20,910 nt of DNA, taken from assembly GCA_031257795.1 (NCBI GenBank), contig JAIRNW010000018.1:1-20910 (forward strand). The letters run 5' to 3'. Of this stretch, positions 6,492-13,793 are shown piece by piece. Under the pieces are notes generated by a model. The model saw only the letters and a program-made list of their open reading frames with translations. It made no database searches and had not been told where the DNA came from. Made by a program: the position numbers and the translations under genes. The stretch is from Holosporales bacterium. Lineage in GTDB: Bacteria > Pseudomonadota > Alphaproteobacteria > BNTO01. Position 1 is the stretch's first letter, and every line of letters begins with the position of its first letter.

Positions 6492-7898
6492 TTAAGGCTT
6501 GCATTCCCACCATGTGCGAAGAGTTTGGTGTTCATTACGAAGATCCACAACCTCGCCTATCTGCGGAGTTAATAATTCAAACGCAAGGCCGGGACGCTGA
6601 CTAAGCGAAGCAAGATCTGGACGCTGACTAAGCGAAGCGAAATCTGGACGTTGACTAAGCGAAGCAAGGCCGGGACGCTGACTAAGCGAAGCGAGATCTG
6701 GGCGTTGATTAAGCGCAGCGCTGGCCTTTTTTAATTCTCGAAGTGGAGCCGCCCAAGCATGATTCGCCCCTATTGACAGCTTGCAAATATGTATTGGCAA
6801 GAGCTTTTTCGCACCTAAGTCGCGCATAGCCTTTACCACCTGCACCGGGGCTAAATGATTGTGCGGCCACCTTGCATCGTACTGCCCGCTATTCAAAAAG
6901 GCGAAGTCGATCGGCGCAAAAGCAGCCCCAATGTCCGCGTAGTGCTTGCTATAACCGCTGTCTCCGCTCAAATAGATTTTAAGTGAGTTTTGCCAAATCA
7001 AAAAAGAGGCCCACAACGACTTATTCCAAGTAAAATGGCGTCCTGACGAATGGTGGGCAGGGAGGCAATAAATCTTGAAGCCTGCTCCAGTTACCTTAAC
7101 AGCCTCGCAATTAGCACCAACTGAAAGCGCCGGCTCCACAGCCCAACTCCCCACATCGAGCGCTTCTCCCCAGCTCATCTCGACAATTTGACTTGGGTCA
7201 TACCCCCAACGCTCGAAATGCGCACCAACTCCAATCGGACACACAACCTTTTTGACCTTGCCTCTGAGCTGTAAAACCGTTTTGTAATCAAGGTGGTCCC
7301 AGTGGTCGTGCGTTATAATCAGAATGTCGATATCTGGCAAATCTTGAGGCTTGAAAATATCGGTTCCCTCGAACGCCTTCGGAAAAAACAAAAGCGGAGA
7401 AGAAACCTTACTAAAAAGCGGGTCAACTAAAATGCGCCTCCCACTGATCTGAAAAAAGCACGACGAGTGCCCAAGCCAAATCGCGATGTCCTGCTGTCGC
7501 GGCAGGTTGTTCCAATCCACATTTAGCGCGGGAATTGGATGCGCTGGAGTTGGCTTTTGGGCTTGGTTGCACTCAGATTTATCGCGAGAAGACTGAGAAT
7601 GCGGAGGAGTGGTGGAGCTGAAAAGCCAATGCAAAAAAGAAAACAAGCCGTCTGTTTTTGTGCTCAATAGTTTCCACACGGCGCCAGGCAGGCTCATGTG
7701 AACCCCGTGTTTCTGGTAGATGTTGTGGAATTTACCATCAGCATAATACGGCAGCTTTTGAATCTTCTCCTGCCTTGACCCGTTTGGAATCGCCCCAAAC
7801 ATCGGGAGTTTGGTATATGAATAAATCAGCAAAACGAATCCCAGCGCAAGAACGATAGGAACGATTACAAAATACTTAACAAAAGTTTTAATCCGCAC
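6492..7898 (-). CDS. Membrane-anchored metallo-beta-lactamase-fold hydrolase (RomA/UlaG/NAPE-PLD-like)
   Basis: Zinc-dependent hydrolase of the beta-lactamase-fold superfamily; the substrate is unknown. 468 aa from GTG 7898. One N-terminal membrane anchor (about 8-27) is followed by a segment typical of the RomA-like group (PMFGAIPNGSRQEKIQ, 32-47). Metal-binding motif HDHWDH 197-202, later ligands in AHHSSGRH (281-288), GDSG (312-315) and H370 in LPIHI. The family's usual HWGTF after the last His reads IHICKL here. Residues 397-440 are five copies of a 9-residue unit (SQRPDLASL and variants), a lineage-specific insertion before the C-terminal tail. Divergent from the tRNA, it may be monocistronic; the start is preceded by GGTTGGAATA only. 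Confidence 0.9.
   Translation of the reverse strand: MRIKTFVKYFVIVPIVLALGFVLLIYSYTKLPMFGAIPNGSRQEKIQKLPYYADGKFHNIYQKHGVHMSLPGAVWKLLSTKTDGLFSFLHWLFSSTTPPHSQSSRDKSECNQAQKPTPAHPIPALNVDWNNLPRQQDIAIWLGHSSCFFQISGRRILVDPLFSKVSSPLLFFPKAFEGTDIFKPQDLPDIDILIITHDHWDHLDYKTVLQLRGKVKKVVCPIGVGAHFERWGYDPSQIVEMSWGEALDVGSWAVEPALSVGANCEAVKVTGAGFKIYCLPAHHSSGRHFTWNKSLWASFLIWQNSLKIYLSGDSGYSKHYADIGAAFAPIDFAFLNSGQYDARWPHNHLAPVQVVKAMRDLGAKKLLPIHICKLSIGANHAWAAPLRELKKASAALNQRPDLASLSQRPGLASLSQRPDFASLSQRPDLASLSQRPGLAFELLTPQIGEVVDLRNEHQTLRTWWECKP
6581..6726 (-). repeat. In-frame 27-bp tandem repeat in the metallo-hydrolase gene
   Basis: Units start at 6593, 6620, 6647 and 6674, each 27 bp, with a diverged unit at 6701 and part of one before 6593. 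On the plus strand each begins GACGCTGACTAAGCGAAGC. Because 27 is a multiple of three, changes in copy number keep the frame. The minus-strand product is repeats of SQRPDLASL. Confidence 0.9.
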
Positions 7899-7922
7899 TA
7901 TTCCAACCGCACACCATAATCA

Positions 7923-7985
7923 AGTTACAAAAAGTCTGCATCACACCTGTCACAAAAAGTTTGTGGGCTCGTCGATCGGCCCACT
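7923..7985 (-). repeat. Type-A element end fragments
   Basis: GTTACAAAAAGTCTG (7924-7938) and TGTCACAAAAAGTTTGTG (7949-7966) are two copies of the type-A terminal sequence in tandem, followed by GGCTCGTCG. The core is missing. It sits 26 bp upstream of the metallo-hydrolase start. Confidence 0.55.
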
Positions 7986-8018
7986 GCAAAATTTTGTTGG
8001 CCTCTAGAACCCATCCTG

Positions 8019-8124
8019 CTGGACGACACGGACCTGTTGAAACCTATCGTTATTCGCATTACTCTCCTCAGAATTTCCGCGGCGTTCAACTGCAGGGGAA
8101 TGAGAGGTTTCAAATGTCGTCCAG
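8019..8124. repeat. Imperfect inverted repeat spanning the end of the Cys-rich gene
   Basis: CTGGACGACA (8019-8028) and TTGAAACCT (8037-8045) recur inverted as AGGTTTCAA (8105-8113) and TGTCGTCCAG (8115-8124). The second arm includes the last codons and stop of the gene at 8110-8892. It may be a 3' structure or an inverted duplication of the gene end. Confidence 0.45.
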
Positions 8125-8892
8125 ACACTCATCTTCCACCACCTCTTGTACACACTTTCCACCATCTATAAAGGCCTGTTTTATGTACTGATTTACCATA
8201 TCCTTCGGCACGCCCTCGCACGCGTTCTGAACCAACTTACTATGGTACCATGTTCCATTGTTTACCACGTTATTCAAAGTCTGTCTTGATCCCTTTCCCT
8301 CGCCTTCGTTTAAAACAATAGAGAGCATCACGTCTTTGTTGGATTGTTCCCATGCTTCATCGTGTTCAGCTCTGCTGCATAGGTCAAAACATGCACCACC
8401 AACCTCATCTTTTCTTCCCTCCATTCCGCTATGTTTTGCGGCATCACGACACAACTCCCTGAGCCTCTCACAAGTTGGCCAATCGCTCGTCGGAATAATA
8501 TGTTTTGCCAAAGCATTGCCAAGCAACTCTGAATTGCGCGCATTTACTTTGCCAAAGGACCAAGAGGCAATATCGCCGTCCGGATCACAAATATCAGAAC
8601 TACCAGCTGCATGTGGGAAAAACGGCTGTATGCGTTTTTCGATCGCCCTCACTGTGGCATTGCAAAAATTCTGCTCAGGAATATACGGAGGTTGGGGCTC
8701 TCCTTGGAAAGAAAAGCCTTTCTGACATGCGTAGTAACGCATTGCAGAGCAAAAAAAATCACCGGAACAGCCATTCACCACAGCAGTGCAGTTTGGCTCT
8801 GCATTTGCAACAATACTGCCCCCCCCAAAACAAACCAAGAGAGAAAAACAACCCAAAATTACTTTCTTCCTTGCAACACCGCTCCACACCAT
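8110..8892 (-). CDS. Cysteine-rich exported protein
   Basis: No family recognised. 260 aa from ATG 8892 (GGTGGGG lies 5 nt upstream). A longer frame from TTG 8931 is unlikely because it would begin at the -10 box of the predicted promoter. The signal peptide is clear: VARKKVILGCF, hydrophobic to about residue 28, cleavage after VANA. The mature part holds 13 cysteines (such as PNCTAVVNGC, PTCERLRELC and GACFDLC), so it is probably disulfide-bonded in the periplasm or outside the cell. CxxxC and CxxxxC spacings alternate with acidic helices. An overlapping inverted repeat covers its 3' end. Confidence 0.75.
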   Translation of the reverse strand: MVWSGVARKKVILGCFSLLVCFGGGSIVANAEPNCTAVVNGCSGDFFCSAMRYYACQKGFSFQGEPQPPYIPEQNFCNATVRAIEKRIQPFFPHAAGSSDICDPDGDIASWSFGKVNARNSELLGNALAKHIIPTSDWPTCERLRELCRDAAKHSGMEGRKDEVGGACFDLCSRAEHDEAWEQSNKDVMLSIVLNEGEGKGSRQTLNNVVNNGTWYHSKLVQNACEGVPKDMVNQYIKQAFIDGGKCVQEVVEDECLDDI

Positions 8893-8931
8893 CACAACCC
8901 CACCGCAAAATCTCAGACAATACCTACGCAA

Positions 8932-8959
8932 TATATAGCCAATGTTGACTAATAATCAA
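8932..8959 (-). promoter_or_regulatory. Sigma70-type promoter of the Cys-rich exported gene
   Basis: On the minus strand -35 TTGATT (8954-8959), a 16-bp spacer and -10 TATATA (8932-8937). The transcript would start near 8925, giving a leader of about 33 nt to ATG 8892, which supports that start. Confidence 0.5.
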
Positions 8960-8993
8960 ATTTTTCATCTTGTTGGTCAAAATTATGGCACAA

Positions 8994-9150
8994 TCCTGCA
9001 ATAAAAAGAGTTGCGAGCAGGAGCCTAGAAGCGCAGAAGCGCAGCGTACTCATGGTACGTAAGCATTCGAGCAGCACAGGGCTCCCGGCAAAGTCGCAGA
9101 CTTTGTTGTGGCGTGCGATGCGACGAACTCACAGACTTTTTGTAACCGTA
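8994..9150 (+). repeat. Type-A palindromic element, variant with extra internal segment
   Basis: It has the same AGTTGCGAGCAGGAGCCT start, core and GACGAACTCACAGACTTTTT end as the complete copy next to it, but carries about 40 extra bases (about 9076-9115) beginning AGGGCTCCCGGCAAAGTCGC. The terminal repeats are eroded. It lies only 3 bp from the next element in the same orientation. Confidence 0.75.
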
Positions 9151-9153
9151 ATA

Positions 9154-9275
9154 TAACCCTGTCACAAAAATAGTTGCGAGCAGGAGCCTCGAAGCGCAGA
9201 AGCGCAGCGTACTTATGGTACGTGAGCATTCGAGCATCGCGGCGACGAACTCACAGACTTTTTGTGACAGGGTTA
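9154..9275 (+). mobile_element. Complete MITE-like palindromic element, type A (122 bp)
   Basis: Perfect 17-bp terminal inverted repeats: TAACCCTGTCACAAAAA (9154-9170) and its complement (9259-9275). Both ends read TA, compatible with the TA target duplication of IS630/Tc1-type transposition. The interior has nested palindromes: CTCGAA/TTCGAG (9188-9193, 9229-9234) around CGTAC/GTACG (9208-9212, 9218-9222). It has no coding capacity, so it would need a transposase in trans. Its terminal TTA (9273-9275) is the TAA stop of cckA on the minus strand. Confidence 0.85.
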
Positions 9276-11354
9276 GGTCAGAACTTCCCTAATCTTTGAA
9301 GCCAGCTCCCTAGTGGTGAATGGTTTCGGCAAGAAGTGTATGAATTGATTGTTAGATAAATCCTGGCGGAAATTTTCCTCTGTGTATCCAGATGTAAATA
9401 TAATAGGAATTTGCAGCTGCTTTTGCTGTAGGGCCTTTTGCAGTGCCACCCCGTCCATAACAGGCATAGAAATATCCGTCACAATGACGTCCGGAGTCCG
9501 CCCGCCCTCAATAATGGCCAGCGCCTCCTCCCCGTTTGCCGTCTCTACAACCTTATAGCCTTTGTCCTTCAGCGCCCTCGCAGCAAAAATACGCACAGCG
9601 CTCTCATCTTCAACAATCATGATGGTTTCGTCCCCAGTGATATCCGTGATAGGCGGCGGCTTCCCCTCTAGCGCACAATCTTCATCAAATGAGCGCGTTA
9701 GGAAAATTTTGAAAACTGTTCCTTTGCCAACTTCGCTTTCGACCTCTATCGCGCCGCCGGTCTGCTTTATGATTCCGTACACGGTTGAGAGACCGAGCCC
9801 CGTTCCCTTGCCAATCTCTTTTGTTGAGAAAAAGGGATCGAAGAGAGACGGAATCAGCTCTTTTGGGATTCCGCAGCCGGTGTCTGTGATTTTCAACAAC
9901 ACATAATCGCCACTGGCTAGGACATCGTTGCCGAATGTTTGGGACGTATAATTCGACGTTTCTATTGTGATTGTGCCGGTACCGCTTATAGCATCTTTGG
10001 CATTCACAACAACATTTATAATCACTTGCTCAAGCTGCACAGCATCAACCTTCACAAGCCACAAATCCTGCCCATTGATAACCTTCAGCGAAATTCTAGA
10101 ACCGATCAGCCGCCTCAGCAGAGAAAGGATCTCCGACAACGTATTCTTAATATTAATCGTCCTGGGCTGCAAGCTTTGCTGCCTCGAAAAAGCCAGCAGC
10201 TGCTTCACAAGTTGCGAGGCCCTGTTGGCGTTTTGCTTGATTTGCATGATATCCGGATACGATGCGTTATCCGGCATGATGCGTTGCAAAAGCAAGTCGC
10301 AGACCCCGATGATCGCCGTTAAAAGGTTGTTGAAATCGTGCGCAATCCCACCGGCGAGCTGCCCTATTGCCTGGAGTTTCTGGGCTTGAGTGAATTGATG
10401 TTCAACTTTTCTCTGCTCTGTCACATCAACTAATTGCAACATTAATTGAATAATTTCGCGGAAAATCTGCAGGTTTGTTGCTTCTTGTTGGGAGTTTTGC
10501 TGCGGAAAATTCTGGAGCTCGTGTTTAGCGGCGGAGACTTCTGACGGGGCGTGCTTTGCAACGATTGTGTCGCATTTTGCGGGTGTCGCGCAATGTTTTG
10601 CGGATATCGTGTCGCATTCGGAGGTTGTGTCGTGTTTTGCTAACGGCGCTTCTTTTGGTGATAGCGGCCTCCCGAGAACTTTAGTGATTTCACTGATTAT
10701 TATGGCCCTAAATGGCACAAACGGGTTTACATATAGTGGGATGATTTTCAACAAAACCGCGTTTTTGCGACCGGTTTGCGTCGTTTTAATGGTCTGCAAA
10801 ACACATTCGAAAAAAGTTCCGTTCCTCACGGCGCTACAACACCTCTTGATGTTGTACTGTGAGAAACCGTCACAATCCGCGCCTCCTCCATCGCCATTTC
10901 CAGCGGTCTGAAAAATATCAGGGTCTTCGAAATTGTTTTTAAAAAATGACTCAAAATCAAAAAAACGCGAATTATTGTTTGGATATTTTATATACAATAC
11001 CCTCAAGTCTTGGTCTAAAATAATTACATCTTCTATCTCCGCAAGGGTTGATAATAGTGCCCTTGCAACGGATGATTTATAGTACGACTCGCGTATTCTG
11101 GAAAAAAATCCATAAGTAGCCACAGCACAAACTATCGACACAACCACCAATAAGCCGAAACAAATGGCGCGTGCTATCGGCGCGTTTCCGAAAAAAAGGC
11201 TTATCAAACAGGCTGAAACGGAGATTAGAACTTGCGTCGAGCAAACTAAGAACAACATTTGGACTAATTTTCCACATTTCCCATTGTTGGAGTATATGGA
11301 ATAGCTTCGTATGAAGTCAAAGCGTACTCCGTCACCAAAAATTTGCGAAATCAT
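9273..11354 (-). CDS. cckA: CckA-like hybrid histidine kinase
   Basis: Hybrid sensor kinase/phosphatase of the CckA type, which in alphaproteobacteria phosphorylates CtrA through ChpT. ATG at 11354; a TTG one codon earlier gives 694 aa, used for numbering here. Two membrane segments (about 33-56 and 61-84), a PAS-like region (100-220), HisKA with LAGGIAHDFNNLLTAI and phospho-His H340, HATPase with N452 (N box), DTGCGIP (492-498) and GKGTGLGLS (516-524), then a receiver domain (577-694) with DE acid pair 584-585, phospho-Asp D628 and K678. The linker 236-279 is a low-complexity repeat of AKH and CDTI units. A repeat fragment (11356-11373) abuts the start, and no Shine-Dalgarno is evident. The stop lies inside the adjoining palindromic element. 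Confidence 0.9.
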   Translation of the reverse strand: MISQIFGDGVRFDFIRSYSIYSNNGKCGKLVQMLFLVCSTQVLISVSACLISLFFGNAPIARAICFGLLVVVSIVCAVATYGFFSRIRESYYKSSVARALLSTLAEIEDVIILDQDLRVLYIKYPNNNSRFFDFESFFKNNFEDPDIFQTAGNGDGGGADCDGFSQYNIKRCCSAVRNGTFFECVLQTIKTTQTGRKNAVLLKIIPLYVNPFVPFRAIIISEITKVLGRPLSPKEAPLAKHDTTSECDTISAKHCATPAKCDTIVAKHAPSEVSAAKHELQNFPQQNSQQEATNLQIFREIIQLMLQLVDVTEQRKVEHQFTQAQKLQAIGQLAGGIAHDFNNLLTAIIGVCDLLLQRIMPDNASYPDIMQIKQNANRASQLVKQLLAFSRQQSLQPRTINIKNTLSEILSLLRRLIGSRISLKVINGQDLWLVKVDAVQLEQVIINVVVNAKDAISGTGTITIETSNYTSQTFGNDVLASGDYVLLKITDTGCGIPKELIPSLFDPFFSTKEIGKGTGLGLSTVYGIIKQTGGAIEVESEVGKGTVFKIFLTRSFDEDCALEGKPPPITDITGDETIMIVEDESAVRIFAARALKDKGYKVVETANGEEALAIIEGGRTPDVIVTDISMPVMDGVALQKALQQKQLQIPIIFTSGYTEENFRQDLSNNQFIHFLPKPFTTRELASKIREVLT
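10521..10652 (-). repeat. Degenerate in-frame repeat in the cckA linker
   Basis: It encodes residues 236-279, where AKH recurs at 240, 253, 267 and 277 and CDTI at 248 and 262. At the DNA level GTGTCGCATT and GTTTTGCGGATATC-like blocks recur. It lies between the PAS-like region and HisKA, where CckA proteins normally have no such repeat. Confidence 0.55.
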
Positions 11355-11507
11355 CAAACTTTTTGCGACCTGATGGTATTGTAAAACGAACCAAAATATC
11401 GCTAAATATTTGTGGGGGATTTTTTCATTGCGTATACCAATTACAAAAATGCCAAGCCACTTCGAACACCAATAACAAGTCTGCCAGTTTCGTAGAAGTT
11501 AGCACTC

Positions 11508-11523
11508 TTGTTTTTTAAAACAA
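11508..11523. promoter_or_regulatory. Possible operator palindrome upstream of the Sel1 gene
   Basis: TTGTTTT-TT-AAAACAA is a perfect 7-bp inverted repeat 38 bp upstream of ATG 11561. It could bind a dimeric regulator, but such AT-rich palindromes are also common by chance. Confidence 0.25.
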
Positions 11524-11560
11524 AGTATAAGCAATAGTTCTTTTAAACATAGGGGGAATA

Positions 11561-12649
11561 ATGAAATATTTTAAGTTCGGCTTACTGATCTATACCTTTT
11601 CGTCTTTACCATTATCGGCAAGTTCAGATGCTAACGATAGCGAGGATATATTTGCGGCACCTGCAGGGAAAAGGTATAGCAGGGCCGTAGCGCTCTTTAG
11701 GTCTAATGAGCCACAGGATAGAGATCGTGCATGGAGGTTGCTATGTTCGGTATTAGACGATAACTGGCTATGGTATACATCTGTAAATGTTCGAAGGGGT
11801 GTGGCCATAACACTCTCGCAATGTAGTAGTGATCCACATCATCAAAATACTATGTGTCAGTTAGCATTTTCGGCAATAAATGATGGCTGGGATATACATA
11901 GTGAACCCCCAAATATCCGGTATAGCATTGGTACCGCGCTCATTCAGTCTCGTGCGCGGGGGTATCATGTACATCGAGAGCGTGGCTTTCGAATACTGTC
12001 ATTGTTAGGGGCTGAAGGCCACACCCAGTCACTTGTTGCGATTTCCGCTTACTGCTTCGACTGCGCAAGAGATGGCAGTATTGATCATGATCGCGAAGAA
12101 GGAGAGCAATATCTGAGGAAAGCATCAGACCTTGGAGATCCCTACGCACAATACGAATATGGTATGCGCCTGGTGGAAGGTCGCGAAGTTCCTAAAAAAG
12201 CACAAATGGGCAAAAATCTTCTGAGAGTAGCGGCAGATTCTGGGAATCCGTTGATACAGTGTGATTATGCTCAGCTTATGTTCGATGGAACAGAGGACAT
12301 CCATCGTGATAGAAGAGAGGCACAAGTTTACTTCGAAAGAGCCATAGCCCAGGACCCTAGCCTTGATATTCCACTTGAAATCGGATTGCGCATTAAGGCA
12401 GATGGCGGCGATCATAACGCCCAATTCGATCTCGCTATGCGTTTGCTCGCTGGTGATGGTGTTGATCAAAATGTGGAAGAGGGAATATTTTATCTGAAGA
12501 AGGCAGCAGATGGTGGACACTTCGACGCAATACGCGAATATTCAGATCGCTTATTCGACGGCAACGGTGTAGAGCAAGATGTAGACGCCGCTGAACAGTA
12601 TTCAAGGCTTGCGGAAATTTCGGAACATCCTGATACTGCTGAAGGCTAG
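11561..12649 (+). CDS. Exported Sel1-repeat protein
   Basis: 362 aa with a strong Shine-Dalgarno (AGGGGGA, 11551-11557) and a signal peptide (MKYFKFGLL then hydrophobic, cleavage near LSA at about 20). Sel1-like helical repeats run from about 165 to 355. The clearest unit is GDHNAQFDLAMRLLAGDGVDQNVEEGIFYLKKAADGG, with others at GEQYLRKASDLGDPYAQYEYGMRLVEG and GHFDAIREYSDRLFDGNGVEQD. Sel1 repeats are alpha-solenoids that bind other proteins and are common in exported proteins of intracellular bacteria. The N-terminal half (40-160) has no clear repeat and contains several Trp. It ends 7 nt before the PRPP synthetase ATG, so the two genes probably share a transcript. Confidence 0.88.
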   Translation: MKYFKFGLLIYTFSSLPLSASSDANDSEDIFAAPAGKRYSRAVALFRSNEPQDRDRAWRLLCSVLDDNWLWYTSVNVRRGVAITLSQCSSDPHHQNTMCQLAFSAINDGWDIHSEPPNIRYSIGTALIQSRARGYHVHRERGFRILSLLGAEGHTQSLVAISAYCFDCARDGSIDHDREEGEQYLRKASDLGDPYAQYEYGMRLVEGREVPKKAQMGKNLLRVAADSGNPLIQCDYAQLMFDGTEDIHRDRREAQVYFERAIAQDPSLDIPLEIGLRIKADGGDHNAQFDLAMRLLAGDGVDQNVEEGIFYLKKAADGGHFDAIREYSDRLFDGNGVEQDVDAAEQYSRLAEISEHPDTAEG

Positions 12650-12656
12650 TTGTTGC

Positions 12657-13607
12657 ATGCTTTTTCTGTGCGCGAAAGCGTCTGCGCTGCGAGATTCAAT
12701 TATGGGATTCTGTTGCGAGCACGGAATCTCGATTACTCATATCGCGTATAATCAATTTTCAGATAATGAGACTGATTATACGCTGTCATCAAAAGTTTGC
12801 AGGACCGATAATCCGCTTAACTCAGTGCTGATCCAACTCCATCACGACGCCAATTGTGACACCGTAAATATGCTGGTCTTGGCGGATTTACTTCAAGTGC
12901 GCACGATTTTCTCACCATATTTGCCGTATGCTAGAGACGAGAGAGTAGCTTCAATTTTATTGGGAAAGAATAGCTGCAATGAAATATTTGTCTGTGACAT
13001 TCATAAGCAGATTATTGATCACGACGTTGCGTGTGCTTGCGCCGACAGCAAACGCCCGAGCGTTTTCAATATAAATTCTATCGAATATTTCAAAGATGCT
13101 TTGATGGATTTGAAAAATTCTGTGCTTGATGATGTGTTCGTTTTTGCTCCGGACGAAGGGGCGCAGTCACGCGCAAGCCTTTTTGCAGAGTTGCTTCGCG
13201 CGGAATTGTTAGTTGGCCAGAAGAAAAGACATGGTTCTGAAATTGTTGTTTCGATTCCTGGTGAATTTAAAATAAAAAACACGCTTTTTGCGGGAACCTC
13301 GTCAAAAAAACAGTGCATGATCGTGGACGACATGATCTCGTCCGGGAAAACGATTTTAGCGGCAATTGAGGCGATAAATGCATTAAGTAGCAATGTTGAA
13401 TTTTTTGTCTTTGCAACTCATCTTTTGAAAGAAAGCCAGACGATTTTCCGCGACAACTCTGAAAAGATTCTCGAAAAAGTGGGCAAACTCATTACAACAA
13501 ATATACATCCAACTCGTGATTCTATTTCTTCCGGTAAAGTAATTGTCGTGGACGTCGCAGAATTCCTGATCAAAAAAGCGCTCGCGCGACAAGCATCAAA
13601 TATCTGA
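12657..13607 (+). CDS. prs: Divergent ribose-phosphate pyrophosphokinase (PRPP synthetase)
   Basis: It would make PRPP from ribose 5-phosphate and ATP for nucleotide, His and Trp synthesis. 316 aa from ATG 12657, the normal length. A longer frame from TTG 12609 overlaps the Sel1 gene, and its hydrophobic extension is not needed because MLFLCAKASALRDSI aligns with the usual MKLFAGNA..LA start. Seen: QFSDNE (33-38, family RFSDGE), PYLPYARDER (88-96, family PYFPYARQDR), DIHKQ with H116 (family DLHA), FAPDEGAQSRA (163-173, family SPDxGGxxRA), KKR (189-191) and the PRPP loop IVDDMISSGKT (222-232, family VVDDMIDTGGT). Several key positions are altered, so activity may be weak or changed. Confidence 0.82.
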   Translation: MLFLCAKASALRDSIMGFCCEHGISITHIAYNQFSDNETDYTLSSKVCRTDNPLNSVLIQLHHDANCDTVNMLVLADLLQVRTIFSPYLPYARDERVASILLGKNSCNEIFVCDIHKQIIDHDVACACADSKRPSVFNINSIEYFKDALMDLKNSVLDDVFVFAPDEGAQSRASLFAELLRAELLVGQKKRHGSEIVVSIPGEFKIKNTLFAGTSSKKQCMIVDDMISSGKTILAAIEAINALSSNVEFFVFATHLLKESQTIFRDNSEKILEKVGKLITTNIHPTRDSISSGKVIVVDVAEFLIKKALARQASNI

Positions 13608-13636
13608 ACCTGCTATCAAACAGCTCCGAGTCTTAG

Positions 13637-13793
13637 AACCCGTTGGCATAAGATTTAAATTGAGGATTTTTCAGAAGAAACGGAGCACAGAAGCGGAGCG
13701 TATCTAGATGTACGTGAGCATTCGAGCACCGGATCGACGTACCCAAAAACTGATTTTGAAGGTTTCGAAAGAGGTCCATTATGTCAACGGGTT
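13637..13793 (+). mobile_element. Complete palindromic element, type B (157 bp)
   Basis: Inverted ends AACCCGTTGGCATAA (13637-13651) and TTATGTCAACGGGTT (13779-13793) match at 14 of 15 positions. The interior has GAGGATTTTTCAGAAGAAAC, then a core of about 58 bp (13680-13738) clearly related to the type-A core, then CTGATTTTGAAGGTTTCGAA. It sits between the convergent prs and nuoN genes; its right end supplies the nuoN TAA. It may serve as a two-way 3' structure. Confidence 0.8.

Larger units (their letters stand above)
8893..9272. other. Gap (380 bp) with one promoter and two palindromic elements
   Basis: It holds the promoter at 8932-8959, a degenerate type-A element (8994-9150) and the complete type-A element (9154-9275). 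No coding sequence is supported; short frames inside it translate repeat DNA. Confidence 0.6.

Noticed and set aside
6581..6726. CRISPR array
   Set aside because: The 27-bp units are directly adjacent with no unique spacers, lie within a coding frame and encode a regular 9-residue repeat.
12609..12656. N-terminal signal peptide on the PRPP synthetase
   Set aside because: It needs a TTG start inside the Sel1 gene. The downstream ATG matches the family N-terminus and length, and the apparent AxA site belongs to the conserved first strand.
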